A DNA stretch of 64,000 nucleotides. It comes from Sambucus nigra (taxonomy: Eukaryota > Streptophyta > Magnoliopsida > Dipsacales > Adoxaceae). A program made the translations under genes and the position numbers. Where the stretch lies: assembly GCA_949130495.1 (NCBI GenBank), contig OX422221.1:480851159-480915158 (forward strand). Reading direction: 5' to 3'. Below are positions 35,701 through 46,463 of this stretch, in pieces; position 1 is the stretch's first letter; the number at the start of each line of letters is the position of its first letter. Under the pieces are notes generated by a model. The model ran no database searches, was not told where the DNA came from, and saw only the letters and a program-made list of their open reading frames with translations.

Positions 35701-35902
35701 AGTAAGAGCTGTTATAATTATCTTTAGATTTTCACAAAATGATGAAATTATGAAAGTAGAATAAATATCAGGAACATGTAACAAGTCTGAAAAATTTGAC
35801 AATACTCTAATATTCCCAATATCCGGTACACAAAAACTTATTTAAACTTAATTTAACATAAAACAACCCCATATTGGGCACCAAGTACAAAATGAACCTA
35901 AA
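35701..35902. other. AT-rich stretch inside outer CACTA
   Basis: AT-rich sequence between the subterminal repeats and the end of the viroplasmin-like frame, with A-rich runs near 35910. No gene is seen. Confidence 0.5.
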
Positions 35903-36052
35903 CTAAAAAATAAAAAATAAAAAATAATGACACAACACTTCGATGACATGAAATATCATGAACATATAACAAATCATTCTAAACCTAGACCATGGGTCAC
36001 CACGCGGTGGATACACTTCGTGAATTCTTGGTATATCAACCGTGAAGGGTAT

Positions 36053-36220
36053 CACTACACCAAAAATACCAATCTGGCACGCTTGCATGAGGAAAATCTG
36101 GCATCGTTCTAAACCGTGCCAGATTCTGGCACAGTTTATTCCTCATTTAGCACGCTTTAAAACCGCGCCAAAATCAGGCACGATTTTAATCCGTGCCAAA
36201 TCATAGAACGATTAAGTCAA
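36053..36220. repeat. Left terminal and subterminal repeats of inner CACTA
   Basis: CACTACACCAAAA terminus followed by CCGTGCCAGATTCTGGCACAG and further GGCACG or CGTGCC motifs in both orientations. Confidence 0.85.
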
Positions 36221-37301
36221 CCTAACTTAAATTGCATTCCCAATTAACAAACCCTATCAACACTTTTTTTCTCTCCCTTCTCTCCACAAGACCCGCTGTC
36301 CCCTCCCCTTCCTCTCGATGCCCGCTGCCACCCCACCCCCTACCACCCTCTCTCTTGGCGTTGACCTGCTATCATCCCAACCACACCGTAGGCCACACTG
36401 ATGAGGAACTTCACTGGGCCAATGTTCCCATCCACTTCAGAGCTCAGTTGTCGAAACTCCATGGAACAATCCCTAGTATTCTAGTTTTATTATTTACAAA
36501 ATATTCATTATGTTTGGAGCTACATGGTTTGTAATAGTTGTGACAACTTTTATTTATTTGTATTGATATAATTTTGTTTATACTATTTATTGTGTGTTTT
36601 GAATGGAGAAATTGATGACTTGTAGTATTATAGTTTACAAATTTTGTTTACAAATTATGTTTATTAGTGGTATTCTAGTTTACAAATTGATGATTATTGT
36701 TTACAAATTTTGTTTATTAGCGGTATTCTAGTTTTATTGTTTTACATTATTTGGGGTTGTGGCAAATAGTGGACGAGTCCATTATTGAACAAGCTTATGT
36801 TTATATATTTTGTCCTATTCTTTTTCCCTTAATATAATCAATTGTAGTTGTTGTAGGTTGTTGCTTGCAGTCTTTTCAAGTGGACAATGCTTTTTATATC
36901 ACCTAATTGAGATAATTTGTGATACTAGGTGATATGCTTTTATATACATATTCAGATAATTATAGTACAAAGAAAAACTAGTGTGAATTTATGTGTTCCA
37001 ACGCTAAGATGTTTGACTTCATGCTTTATTTTAATGATATAGTATTGTCTCACTTATTCATGTGGGTTTGGGTTTATCGAAAGGTTACATATGTAATTCT
37101 ATTGCCAAACTATTATGTATATTGGTACACAGGTTGTTATGTGTTTTTATAATGGTTATCCTATTTGGGGTGTTTTCATTCATGGTTTTTCAATTTATGC
37201 CGTGCAAATTTGCTCTCTCCCCCCATCCCCAACCCACACACATGCACACACAGTTTTATCAACAACAATTGTGACCCTTGTTGAAGAATGTTGTGTTTAA
37301 C
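36221..37301. other. Unassigned sequence in inner CACTA
   Basis: The first 330 bp are C-rich and resemble a plant 5' leader or first exon (open frame 36232-36534, with Pro/Ser-rich then HTDEELHWANVPIHFRAQLSKLHG). I do not recognise the protein. Downstream it is AT-rich with a short repeated block (TTTACAAATTTTGTTTATTAG, near 36620-36730). A captured gene fragment is possible. Confidence 0.4.
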
Positions 37302-38457
37302 TAGGGGTGTTCAGAAAACCGAATGGACCGGCGGACCGAACCGAACCGGACCGGACCGTCATAATTTTTCCGGTTTTTTTTTAATCGGTCCAGTCCAGTT
37401 TTTTTTTTTACAGACCGGTCTAACCGGTCCGGTCCCCGGTCTCCCTTAATAAAAATCTGGTCTGGACCGGCCCGGACCGGCCCTGACCGGTACAATAATA
37501 TATATACATTTAATTATATTTATACATATATAATATATTAAGTACAATAACACACGCACACACAAGTTAGTTAGAGTTAGAGTTAGTATTAGTAAGGGGT
37601 ACGATGGTAAAAAAAAAAAAAAGGAAGGAAAGAAATAAACCCTACCTGCTCAAATCTAAACAACAAACACACGCACACCTTTATTTTTTTATTTCTCTTC
37701 TCTCTTTCTTTGCTTTGCTCTGTGAGAGGTGAGCTACCTGCTCAAATCCTACCTGCTCAAATCTAACACAGTTGATTTCTTTGCTTTGCTCTGTGAGAGG
37801 TGAGCTAGACCGGATCGTGCGCCGTGCGTCGTGCGCCGTCGCTTCTCTTCCTGCCCTTGCTTCTCTTTCCTGCCCGTGCGCCGTCGTTTCCTCGCCTCTG
37901 CCCGTCCTCCTCGCCATCTCAGGTTAGCCACTCAATCTTAGGTAAAGATATATTTTGGTGTTTATATTTTTCATCTGAAATATATTGTTTTAGGTTTATA
38001 GTAGGTAGTATTTAAATTTTTCATCCTAGACAATATTTTTCATCCTAAACAAGATTTTACCTCTGTTTTTAATTTTTTTCATTTCAGCAGGTAGTATAGT
38101 ATGTTTACTTTCATTTCAGTAGGTAGTATTACTTTCATTTCAGCAGGTAGTATAGTATGTTCATCTGAAATATATTGTTTTAGGTTTATAGCAGGTAGAA
38201 TTTGAACTGTCTTTATGCTAAAATTTGGTAAAGTTTGGACATTTTTTAAAGGTAAATTTCATTTTTAAATTAATTAATTTAATAAGATTTGGACCGACAA
38301 GTTAGACCGGACCGACCCTATAAAAAGCCGGACCGACTAGGGCCGGGTGACCGATACAATCGGTCCGGTCTTGGTCCGTTTTTTTTAGGACCGGTTTAAT
38401 CGGTCCGGTCCGTAAAAATCCTAAAAACCGGACTGGACTGGACCGCGAACACCCCTA
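37302..38457. mobile_element. Non-autonomous hAT element
   Basis: 1156 bp with inverted ends TAGGGGTGTTC and GAACACCCCTA, and an 8-bp duplication TGTTTAAC (37294-37301) versus TGTTGAAC (38458-38465), one mismatch. Both ends are packed with GGACCGG or CCGGTCC motifs. The middle contains two copies of TTTGCTTTGCTCTGTGAGAG (about 37709 and 37781), a GC-rich leader-like stretch followed by CAG|GTTAG (a possible exon end), and repeated CATTTCAGCAGGTAGTAT blocks. No transposase is visible. Confidence 0.88.
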
Positions 38458-38482
38458 TGTTGAACTATTATTTCAACACTAT

Positions 38483-38588
38483 GGGTATGTTTGATTGACA
38501 ATATTTTTCATGGAAATTTTTTCTTTGGTGGGGATGCAAGAAATTTTTTCCATGGAAAGTATTTCCACCCATCCAATTAAACACACCT
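38483..38588. mobile_element. Possible ~106-bp MITE
   Basis: Inverted ends GGGTATGTTTGATTG and CCAATTAAACACACC (imperfect) with inner CATGGAAATTTTT and AAATTTTTTCCATGG form a near hairpin, as in common short plant MITEs. No clear target duplication is seen, so the call is tentative. Confidence 0.45.
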
Positions 38589-38737
38589 TGAAGAATATTG
38601 TACTGATTCTAAAGTCTATTATATATTGCTTTACTTTTGATGACTGGATTAGGTTATAGTCAGTGCTCAATTTCTAGTTCTCTTATTGTTCATGAGGACG
38701 GAAGCTTTTGTTCGCACTGAATGATTTGTGAAATGAT

Positions 38738-39115
38738 TTGAGGTGGCCTAGAAGTAACCAAAATATGCAAGGTTTCAAAGCCAAAATTAGAGTTGCAACT
38801 CTGGTTATTATTTTTGTAGGGATTGGTCTTGCTGCTATATATGGTGTGTTGAAGCCAGTTTCAAATGGTTATAACATGACATACATGTATCCTACATATA
38901 TCCCTATTTATGCACCCAAAAATGTGTCATCTATAAAGTATAGGTTGTATTTGTGCCAAGAAGGATGGAAAAAGATCGATTTTAACGAGCACCTTAAGAT
39001 GCTGAATGGAATTCATGTTCATTTCATTCCTCGCAATGGTGGTAGCTACAAACAGGCAATTGAGATATCACTTAACTTCTTAAACCGATGCCTTTTTTTC
39101 TTCCACATAATTTAG
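38738..39115 (+). pseudogene. Captured first-exon fragment of PGAP1-like GPI inositol-deacylase
   Basis: From the Met at 38765 the frame reads MQGFKAKIRVATLV, a single hydrophobic membrane segment, then NMTYMYPTYIPI, LYLCQEGWKKIDFNEHLK and HFIPRNGGSYKQ. From family knowledge this matches the N-terminus of plant PGAP1-like proteins: an ER membrane anchor followed by the start of the lipase domain, with a conserved FIPGNGGSYKQ block. PGAP1 removes the acyl chain from inositol of GPI anchors in the ER. Here the first Gly of that block is Arg. Similarity stops after KQ at 39055, a likely exon end whose donor reads GC instead of GT; the remaining residues to 39115 would be intron. The rest of the ~1000-residue protein is absent. 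ATG 38738 lies upstream in the same frame and is less likely the original start. Confidence 0.7.
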
Positions 39116-39701
39116 TGTCGCACATCATTAATTCAAAATTGTAGATTCCCATTAAGATTGTGCATCAAGACATAATGCAAGTCATGCTAAACATTATGAA
39201 TCATCAAAAATGATTCTTCTAAAAATATATTTCAACAATTCTAGTAATGCCATTCCTGAAAGAGGTGTCTATGGAGCTTTGATATCCGCCATTACAGTAA
39301 CACCAAGTTAGTATCTCTCATTTATGGGGTTTTCTTCTTTTCTTCTAACTTGTCATGAGAATATGTAATTTTATTCTTGTAGATTTTGAGGTTGACATGG
39401 GAGGGGGGATTTCACATGAAGAATCCCACTAACTCGCTACTCGACAGGTAAAACACTAGTATTATATTTTATTTCTAATATTGTATTAGTTTAATCTGCA
39501 AATTCAAGGATATTTTTTCAACTATATTTACTGTTATAATGATCCATTACAAAATAATTTCGTGTTGAAGAGAAGCTCGATCGTATATTGTGAGTATTTA
39601 TTATTTATTATAGTAATCTCCAATTTTTATGTGTTCATGTAAAGATGAGTTGTTTTTCATGGTGCGAGGGTTGAGGTAGGCTTGGTGAATGATGTGATTT
39701 T
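39116..39701. other. Unassigned sequence downstream of the PGAP1-like fragment
   Basis: AT-rich sequence with short conserved-looking stretches (for example 39270-39305) and intron-like flanks. It may be more of the captured locus; no protein is recognised. Confidence 0.35.
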
Positions 39702-40338
39702 GAGGAATAATGGTGGGTGTCATGCGTTGGGATGGATGGCGTGGGGGAGTTTGGTTGTGAGGAGATCTAGTGTTAGTTTGGGTGGGGTTATTGTTCTTGT
39801 GTGGAGTAGTTGGTTTGTGTTGATATTGATAAAGTGGAGATGAAGAAGTTTATAAAGTCATTTGCTTCGTTGGCTATGAAAAGGGTTGTTCATTCCAATT
39901 TTATAATATTTCGGAATCGGCTAGAAGACATTTCGACTATTAAGATGTACTGGATGGAGCAGAAATGGGCCTCTACCACTACAATTTTTTTACAACATCA
40001 AGCTCAAACATAATAAATCCATGATCTGCAAAGTTTTACTGGTAGTGGTAGAGGCCAATTTCTGCTTCATCCACTATATATTCATAGTCAAAATGTCTTC
40101 TAGCCAATTCTGAAATACTGTAAAATTGGAATGAACATCCTTTTTCATAGACACCGAAGTAAATGAGTTTATAAATTTCTCCGTCTCCACTTTATCAATA
40201 TCAACACAAACCAAATTCTCCACATAAGAACAACACCCCCACCCAAATTAACACTAAATCTCCTCATAACAAAAACTCTCCCCCACCCCCCACCCCCGCC
40301 ATCCACCCCAACAAATGACACCCACCCTTATTCCTCAG
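39702..40338. repeat. Long inverted repeat, ~280-bp arms and 59-bp loop
   Basis: Arms are 39702-39982 and 40042-40338, imperfect, pairing GAGGAATAA...CCTCTACCACTAC with its reverse complement, with small bulges. The left arm contains an unrecognised open frame (39810-40013: VCVDIDKVEMKKFIKSFASL). A transcript through it would form a long hairpin. Confidence 0.85.
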
Positions 40339-42790
40339 CCCCCAAACGTCCCCGTAAGAGGAACTAACACCTCATAGGAGACTAATGTAACTCGTAGGAA
40401 CTGACCGCGTAGTCACGGGTCTCCCGATTTGAGAATATGACGATAATTTAAAAATATAAATATTAAACTTAAAATAAAGCCTTTAAAGGGTGAAAATTCA
40501 AACCAGCCCCCAAACAGCCCCGTAAGAGGCACTAACACGTTGTAGGAGACTAAAGTTACACGTAGGAACTAACTGCATAGTCACGGGTATCCCGACTTAA
40601 GAATATGACGATAATTTGAAAACATCTATATTAAACTTAAAAATAATCTGTTAAAGGGTGAAAACCCAAACCAGCCTCCAAACGGCCCTGTAACAGGAAC
40701 TAACACCTCGCACGGGACTAATGTAACTCATAGGAACTAATCGCGTAGTCACGGGTCTCTCGGTTTGAGAATATGATCATAATTTTTAAATATTTAGATT
40801 AAACTTAAAAACAAGCCGTTAAACAGTGAACAACCAAACCAGCCCCAAACGGTCCTGTAAGAGGCAGTAACACCTCATAGGAGACTAATATTACTCATAT
40901 GAACTGACCTTGTATTCATGGTTTTCCCGATTTGAGAATATAACGATAATTTGAAAATATATATATTAAACTTAAAAACAAGCTGTTAAAGGGTGAAAAC
41001 CCATACCATCCCCCAAACTATCCCGTAAGAGGGACTAACACCTCACACGAGACCAATGTAACTCGTTGGAACTGATCGCATAGTCACGGGTCTCCCGGTT
41101 TGAGAATATGATCATAATTTGAAAATATTTAGATTAAACTTAAAAATAAGCCGTTAAAGGGTGAAAACTCAAACCAGACCCCAAACGGTCCCGTATGAGG
41201 TAGTAACACCCCATAGGAGACTAATGTAACTCGTACGAACTGATCACGTAGTCACGGGTCTCTCGGTTTGATAATATGATAATAATTTGTAAATATATGT
41301 ATTAAGCTTAAAAATAAGTTGTTAAAGGGTGAAAACCCAAACCAGCCACCAAACGGTCCCGTAAGATGCACTAAACACGTCATAGGAGACTAACGTTACA
41401 TGTAGGAACTGACCGCGTAGTCACCGGTCTCCCGATTTGAGAATATGATGATAATTTGAAAATATATATATTACACTTAAAAAGAAGCCGTTAAATTATG
41501 AAAACGCATATCAGTCCCCAAACGGCTCCGTAAGAGGCACTAACACCTCATAGGAGACTAATGTAACTTCTAGGAACTGTTCGCTTAGTCACGGGTCTCC
41601 CGGTTTCAAAACATCAATCTTAACCATAAAAACAAGCCGTTAGAGGGTGAAAACCCAAACCAACCCCCCAAACGGCCCCGTAAGAGGCATGAACACCTCG
41701 TAACGGACCATTGTAGCTCGTAGGAACTGATCGGTAGTCACATGTCTCCCCATTTGAGAATATGACCATAATTTGAAAATATTTAGATTAAACTTAAAAA
41801 TAAGCCGTTAAACGATGAAAACCCAAACCAACCCCCAAATAGCCCCGTAAGAGGCAGTAACATCTCGTAGGAGACTAATGTTACACGTAAGAACTGACCC
41901 CGTATTCACGGTTCTCTCGGTTTGAGAATATGACGATAATTTAAAAATATCTATATTAAACTTAAAAACAAGTCGTTAAAGGGTGAAAATCCATACCAGC
42001 CCCCAAACGGCGCCGTAAGAGGTACTAACACGTCGTAGGAGACTAACGTTACACGTAGGAACTGACCACGTAGTCACGGGTCGCCCGGTTTGAGAATATG
42101 ACGATAATTTTAAAATATCTATATTAAACTTAAAAACAAGCCGTTAAATGGTGAAAACCCATACCAATCCCCAAACGGCCTCATACGAGGGACTAACACC
42201 TCGCACGGGACCAATGTAACTCGTAGGAACTGATCGTGTAGTCACGGGTCTCCCGGTTTGAGAATATGAACATAATTTGAAAATATTTAGATTAAACTTA
42301 AAAACATGTCGTTAAAGGGTGAAAACTCAAACCAGCCCCCAAACGGCCCCGTATGAGATAGTAACACCTCATAGGAGACTAATGTAAGTTATAAGAACTG
42401 ACCGTGTAGTCACAGTTCTCTAGGTTTGAGAATATGATCATAATTTGAAAATATCTAGATTACACTTAAAAACAAGCCGTTAAAGGGTGAAAACCCAAAC
42501 CAGCCCCTAAACGGCCCCGTAAGTGGCACTAACACCTCCCACGGGACCAACTTAACTCGTAGGAGCTAACCGCATAGTCAGGGGTCTCCCAGTTTGAGCA
42601 TATGACGATAATTTTAAAATTTCTAGATTAGGCTTAAAAACAAGCCGTTAAAGAGTGAAAATCCAAATCAGCCCCAAACGGCCCCGTAAGAGGTACTAAC
42701 ACATCGTATGAGATTAATGTAACTCGTATGAACTAACCACGTACTCACGAGACTTTCATTTTGAGAATATAATAATAATTATAACTCGTA
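40338..42790. repeat. 168-bp tandem satellite, 15 copies
   Basis: Units start with CAGCCCCCAAACGGCCCCGT-like sequence at 40338, 40504, 40672, 40840, 41007, 41175, 41343, 41512, 41661, 41829, 41997, 42165, 42333, 42501 and 42669. Fourteen intervals: nine of 168 bp, with 166, 167 and 169 also seen, and one short unit of 149 bp. The last unit is partial. Conserved blocks include GTAAGAGGCACTAACACCTC, TAGTCACGGGTCTCCCGGTT, TTGAGAATATGACGATAATT and AAGCCGTTAAAGGGTGAAAA. The array starts right at the outer end of the long inverted repeat. Confidence 0.95.
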
Positions 42791-43489
42791 TATTCAATTT
42801 TTCAGCTTGAATACGATTTTTTTAAATGACTTGGTTACTAATATCGTATCTTTGTTGTGTCCTATTTTTTTTTGTAGGATGGCATTCAATCGCTAGCTTT
42901 TATCCACTTGGAACACAAGAAGAAGTCAATGATTTACAACAGGGGGATTATTTATTTAGTGTCGTTAATATTCAAGATTCTATTTTTTGTGTTATGGTCG
43001 TATAGGCTTTAGTAGTTATATTATATTCTTTTATGGCCATGCTTGCTATAGTAGTTTTATTGTCGAATTTTATTGCCATGCAGGCTTTATATTGGCAGAT
43101 TTTATATTAGCAGGTTTTGGAATGCTAAAAAAATAGCGAAAACTCAGCACAATTTTTTTTTTATCTGGAAACTATTAACTCTTGTAATTGTTTGAAATTA
43201 TTGTCGACTTTTATGGACGTACGGGCTTTATATTAGCAGATTTTATATTAGTAGGTTTTGGAATGCTTAAAAAATAAAGGAAACTCTGCCCAATTTTTTT
43301 TTATCGGGAACTATTAACTCTTGTAAGTTTTTGAAGTTTGTATGCACATTCGTTTATGAACAACCAGCGATATTCATAATTTGTGAATTTTCTTGATTTT
43401 CTTTTGCAAATAATCAGTATTTTTCCTAATAGATTTGGAATTTGCAGATTTTTCAGATTTGTTTCCTAATATTATTCTTTTTTATTAAT
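42791..43489. repeat. Unassigned region with a ~141-bp tandem duplication
   Basis: TTGTAG followed by GATGGCATTCAATCG near 42876 looks like an intron end and a short exon, not recognised. From 43061 a block (GGCTTTATATT...GGTTTTGGAATGC...CTATTAACTCTTGTAA) is repeated from 43202, offset 141 bp. The rest is AT-rich. Confidence 0.6.
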
Positions 43490-43859
43490 TGACAAATCTG
43501 GCACGGTTTAAAACCGTGGCAAAACCGTAATAATTTATAAAATTGAGCACGCTTATAAAACAATCTAACACGCTTTATAGCCGTGCCAAAAGCGTGCTAG
43601 AAAATAGACAATTTGACACGGTTTCAACATGTGCCAAAAGTGTGCCAAATTTAACGTCTATCACGGTTTAAAAGCGTGTCAGATAAAAAACTGGCACAGT
43701 TTAAAAGCGTGCCAAAAGTGTGGAAGTTTAGGAAATCTGGCACGGTTTTAAACCATGCCAGAAAATCTGACACCCCTGATTCTGGCATGGTTTTTAACCA
43801 TTCCAGATTGCATCTGGCACTGTTTTAAACCGTGCCAGTTTCCTATCATTCGTGTAGTG
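43490..43859. repeat. Right subterminal and terminal repeats of inner CACTA
   Basis: At least a dozen GGCACGGTTT, AAACCGTGCC and close variants in alternating orientation, ending in GTGTAGTG. Confidence 0.88.
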
Positions 43860-44039
43860 TATTGATGTGGTGACATCCTCCCTCATGTACTTGGAGTACA
43901 CCTCTTAAGCAAGTTCAATGGATTCAAATTTTTTGAATACGGCGCCTCGATGTCCATTGACTTGTACGTGTGTTTCTTGCCACGAAGTGTAAACACTTGG
44001 ATTTGGGCCTTTGAATACTACGTATGTCGGGGATGCCAT

Positions 44040-44388
44040 GTGTAAACCTGAAAGCAAGGAGGAATAAACTATCAATCATAGATGAATTGAAAATCTCCAA
44101 CTTGTACCCATCAACTAATAATCAAAACTTTAGATAACGACATTAAAACTATCTACAAGGAAACTCGATATCAAATATGATATTTGAACACGGAAAGAAG
44201 ATCATAAATTGATGGAAAACTAATTTCCCCACCAAACCAATAAAAAAATGCTAGATTTCAATATAAGTCACGACTCAAAAAATTCAAATCATTAAACTAT
44301 TATATAAATTATATTATACAACTGATGAACTACCGAAGCCGAAATAAAAGAGTACGACGCACCTGACTCAAAAGCAACTTAATTCACA
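44040..44388. other. Non-coding stretch in outer CACTA
   Basis: AT-rich sequence between the viroplasmin-like exon and the first AT palindrome array. It is presumably intron or leader on the minus strand. No gene is seen. Confidence 0.45.
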
Positions 44389-44700
44389 TATGTTATATAA
44401 CCTATGTGGACTGTGTTTAACATATGACTTATGTTATATAACATCTTATGTTATATAACATAAGTTATATTGGAGTAAACATAAGTTATATAACATATAT
44501 AAGTTATATAAACGTTACTATTATATAACTTATGTTTACTGCTATATAACTCAAACATAACTTATATAACAGACATAAGTTATATAAACGTTATTGTTAT
44601 ATAACTTATGTTTACTGCTATATAACTTATGTTATATAACATAAGTTATAATAACTTATGTTATATAACAGTTATATGATAGTTAGTTGTTATATAACTT
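44389..44700. repeat. Array of ATAACTTATGTTATATAAC palindromes
   Basis: About 310 bp of alternating TTATATAAC, ATAAGTTATATAAC and GTTATATAACTTATG motifs in both orientations, with ATAAACGTTA and TTTACTGCTATATAAC spacers that recur. It is self-complementary over most of its length. A related shorter array lies at 45991-46112. Confidence 0.85.
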
Positions 44701-45990
44701 ACTAGGTATCAACCCGCGCGATATGTGGGCACATTTAACAATAAAAAAATTATATAATTGTGTGTCATTAAATAATGTAATTCTAGAAAAAAAAAACAAT
44801 GTCCATACAAAAAGTAAAGGACTAAAACACCAACCGAACCAAGCCCAGACAAAAATATTAGGACATAATCCCCTATCACTAAGATAGAAGTTGAAGCCTC
44901 TAAGCAACCAAAATTTTCCACTTTCTGTCCTAACTCACCCATTCATTTACTATAGAATTAATATTCATTTCCAAACAAGTTAAAAAAATTTGTGCAAAAA
45001 ATATAAAAACAATAAATCATAACAACCAATCCAAATTGTAGACCAATTGAAAATCTCCAAAACTACTGACAACAAACAAAGCGGGTACAACCCGAGTCGT
45101 TCGAGAAACCATCAAAACATAACACTTTACTTACAAAAGTACCCATTCAATTCATTAAAAACTAACACAATGTTACTGAGAAAAAACATAAGTAAAAAAG
45201 TATATTCTGAAATGAAAAATATAGAAATAACAAAGACATCATCAATCTCCTTGCTTTTAAAAAGTTTAAATACAGAGATTTATTTAATACATTCTCAAAG
45301 ATTGAAAGCATGACAATAAATCTAAAATGAACGACCATTCTTAAAACCCATATTAAAAAAAGTAAGTTTTAACATACCTACCATCAAGATGTGGGGAAAT
45401 GCAAATCGAAAGAGTAACAAACCTGCAAGCCCAACTTTGTTTGTCATAATCCTTTTTGATATTTCCCAAATTTCCCAATATTGGGAAAGAGTCGGAACAG
45501 TAAACCCAACAACCGGTAGAAAATCATCATACGATTGGATCTTTATCATCTAGATGTCATGTTACTATAAGGAATACTAATGATCTAACGACTGCAGAAG
45601 AGAAAATGACTAAAAAAAGCAAAACAAACAAATGGGTGCTTACCAGCAGATTCATAGATCATATTTTGATTTTATCCGGTCATATCTGAGTAAATACATT
45701 GTACTTAGAGTTCTACCCAATCTTTCTCTATCAATGCAGTAACAAATCATGGGGTGCTCACCATTTTCTTGCTTCTTGTATGGTGTTGATTCTAGTGAAT
45801 TTGATATGGGTCCAATCGCAATTGGTGGGTTTAGTATGTACGGTGGTCCAAGGAAGCCATTTTGTTGAATGCTGGTCGAAGAAGAGTATTTCTAAAACAT
45901 AGATGACTTTCAGTTTGTCCAGAGGTATATTTGGTGAACAACTTGTTAAAGCTTTGTCGGCTTTTCAATTGAGTATGTCCGGAGATGTAC
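44701..45990. other. Segment bracketed by two AT palindrome arrays
   Basis: About 1.3 kb, with TACTAGGTATCAACCCGCGC at its left edge. Open frames at 44687-44907, 45047-45313 and 45322-45549 are short and unrecognised. It could be a separate foldback-like insertion in the outer CACTA, or its own intergenic DNA. Confidence 0.4.
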
Positions 45991-46112
45991 TTATGTTATA
46001 TAACTTATGTAATATAGCATAAATTATATAATAATTATATAAAATTTTATATAACATCAGTTATATAACAATTATATAACTGTTATATAACATCTTATGT
46101 TATATAACATAT
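45991..46112. repeat. Second AT palindrome array
   Basis: TTATGTTATATAACTTATG, TTATATAACATCAG and CATCTTATGTTATATAACAT motifs, similar to 44389-44700 but shorter and more decayed. Confidence 0.8.
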
Positions 46113-46463
46113 ATGACATCCTGTTTTTGTGCATTCAACACACAGGTTGCGTAATTCTCATGCCCAAATGATCATCAGCAAAGGAACAAAAAAATAGTAC
46201 TCTTAGCATATAACATAAAGTAAAAGGATAAAATATATGAAAAAATAGATTACTAATTTATTCAAAACAGATAAATTGTTCAAAACAGATTTCACAGACT
46301 ACTAATTGTTTCAAAATAGATTAGCAATATTCAAAATAATCCGGATCACTTAATGCAAAGACAGAGCAATGTCCAAACCACCCAAGATTTATCGACATGA
46401 CTTCGATAATACAACGGATGATTCTCTTATCCTGGATTAACATTACAAACGTAAACCTTACAT

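Larger units (their letters stand above)
36053..43859. mobile_element. Inner non-autonomous CACTA element with cargo
   Basis: 7807 bp with ends CACTACACCAAAAATACC (36053) and CATTCGTGTAGTG (43859) and a perfect 3-bp duplication TAT (36050-36052, 43860-43862). Subterminal repeats are palindromic GGCACGGTTT/AAACCGTGCC motifs, different from those of the outer element, so it belongs to another CACTA family. I see no tnp2-type transposase. The interior holds a hAT element, a PGAP1-like gene fragment, a long inverted repeat and a 168-bp satellite array. Orientation is unassigned. Confidence 0.9.
35903..44039 (-). pseudogene. Viroplasmin/RNase H1 N-terminal-like gene, split by inner CACTA
   Basis: The first part, 44039-43863, starts MASPTYVVFKGPNPSVYTSW and continues with QETHVQVNGHRGAVFKKFES. 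This is the pattern of the Cauli_VI/RNase H1 N-terminal domain (aromatic YVVF, GxxPGVYTSW, VxGxxGA, F-x-S), a small fold that binds RNA/DNA hybrids or double-stranded RNA. A splice acceptor-like CTTTCAG precedes the ATG. The frame has a stop (TAA) after about 46 residues, then continues, and beyond the inner CACTA it proceeds at 36049-35903 (IPFTVDIPRIHEVYPPRGD). No RNase H catalytic domain follows. It is unlikely to be a pararetrovirus relic, because no movement, coat or polymerase genes are nearby. I do not know its role in this transposon; capture from a host gene is possible. Confidence 0.62.

Noticed and set aside
40338..42790. Regular repeat considered as a CRISPR array
   Set aside because: The units are 168 bp and contiguous with no unique spacers, in a plant genome. 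It is a satellite.
43863..44039. Viroplasmin-like frame considered as an integrated pararetrovirus
   Set aside because: No movement, coat, protease or polymerase genes of a caulimovirus are nearby. The frame lies inside a CACTA element with its own introns and orientation.
45047..45549. Two open frames of 75-88 residues in the outer CACTA
   Set aside because: They have low-complexity Lys/Asn/Ser or mixed composition, no recognised motif, and no clear splice sites. I could not support a gene.
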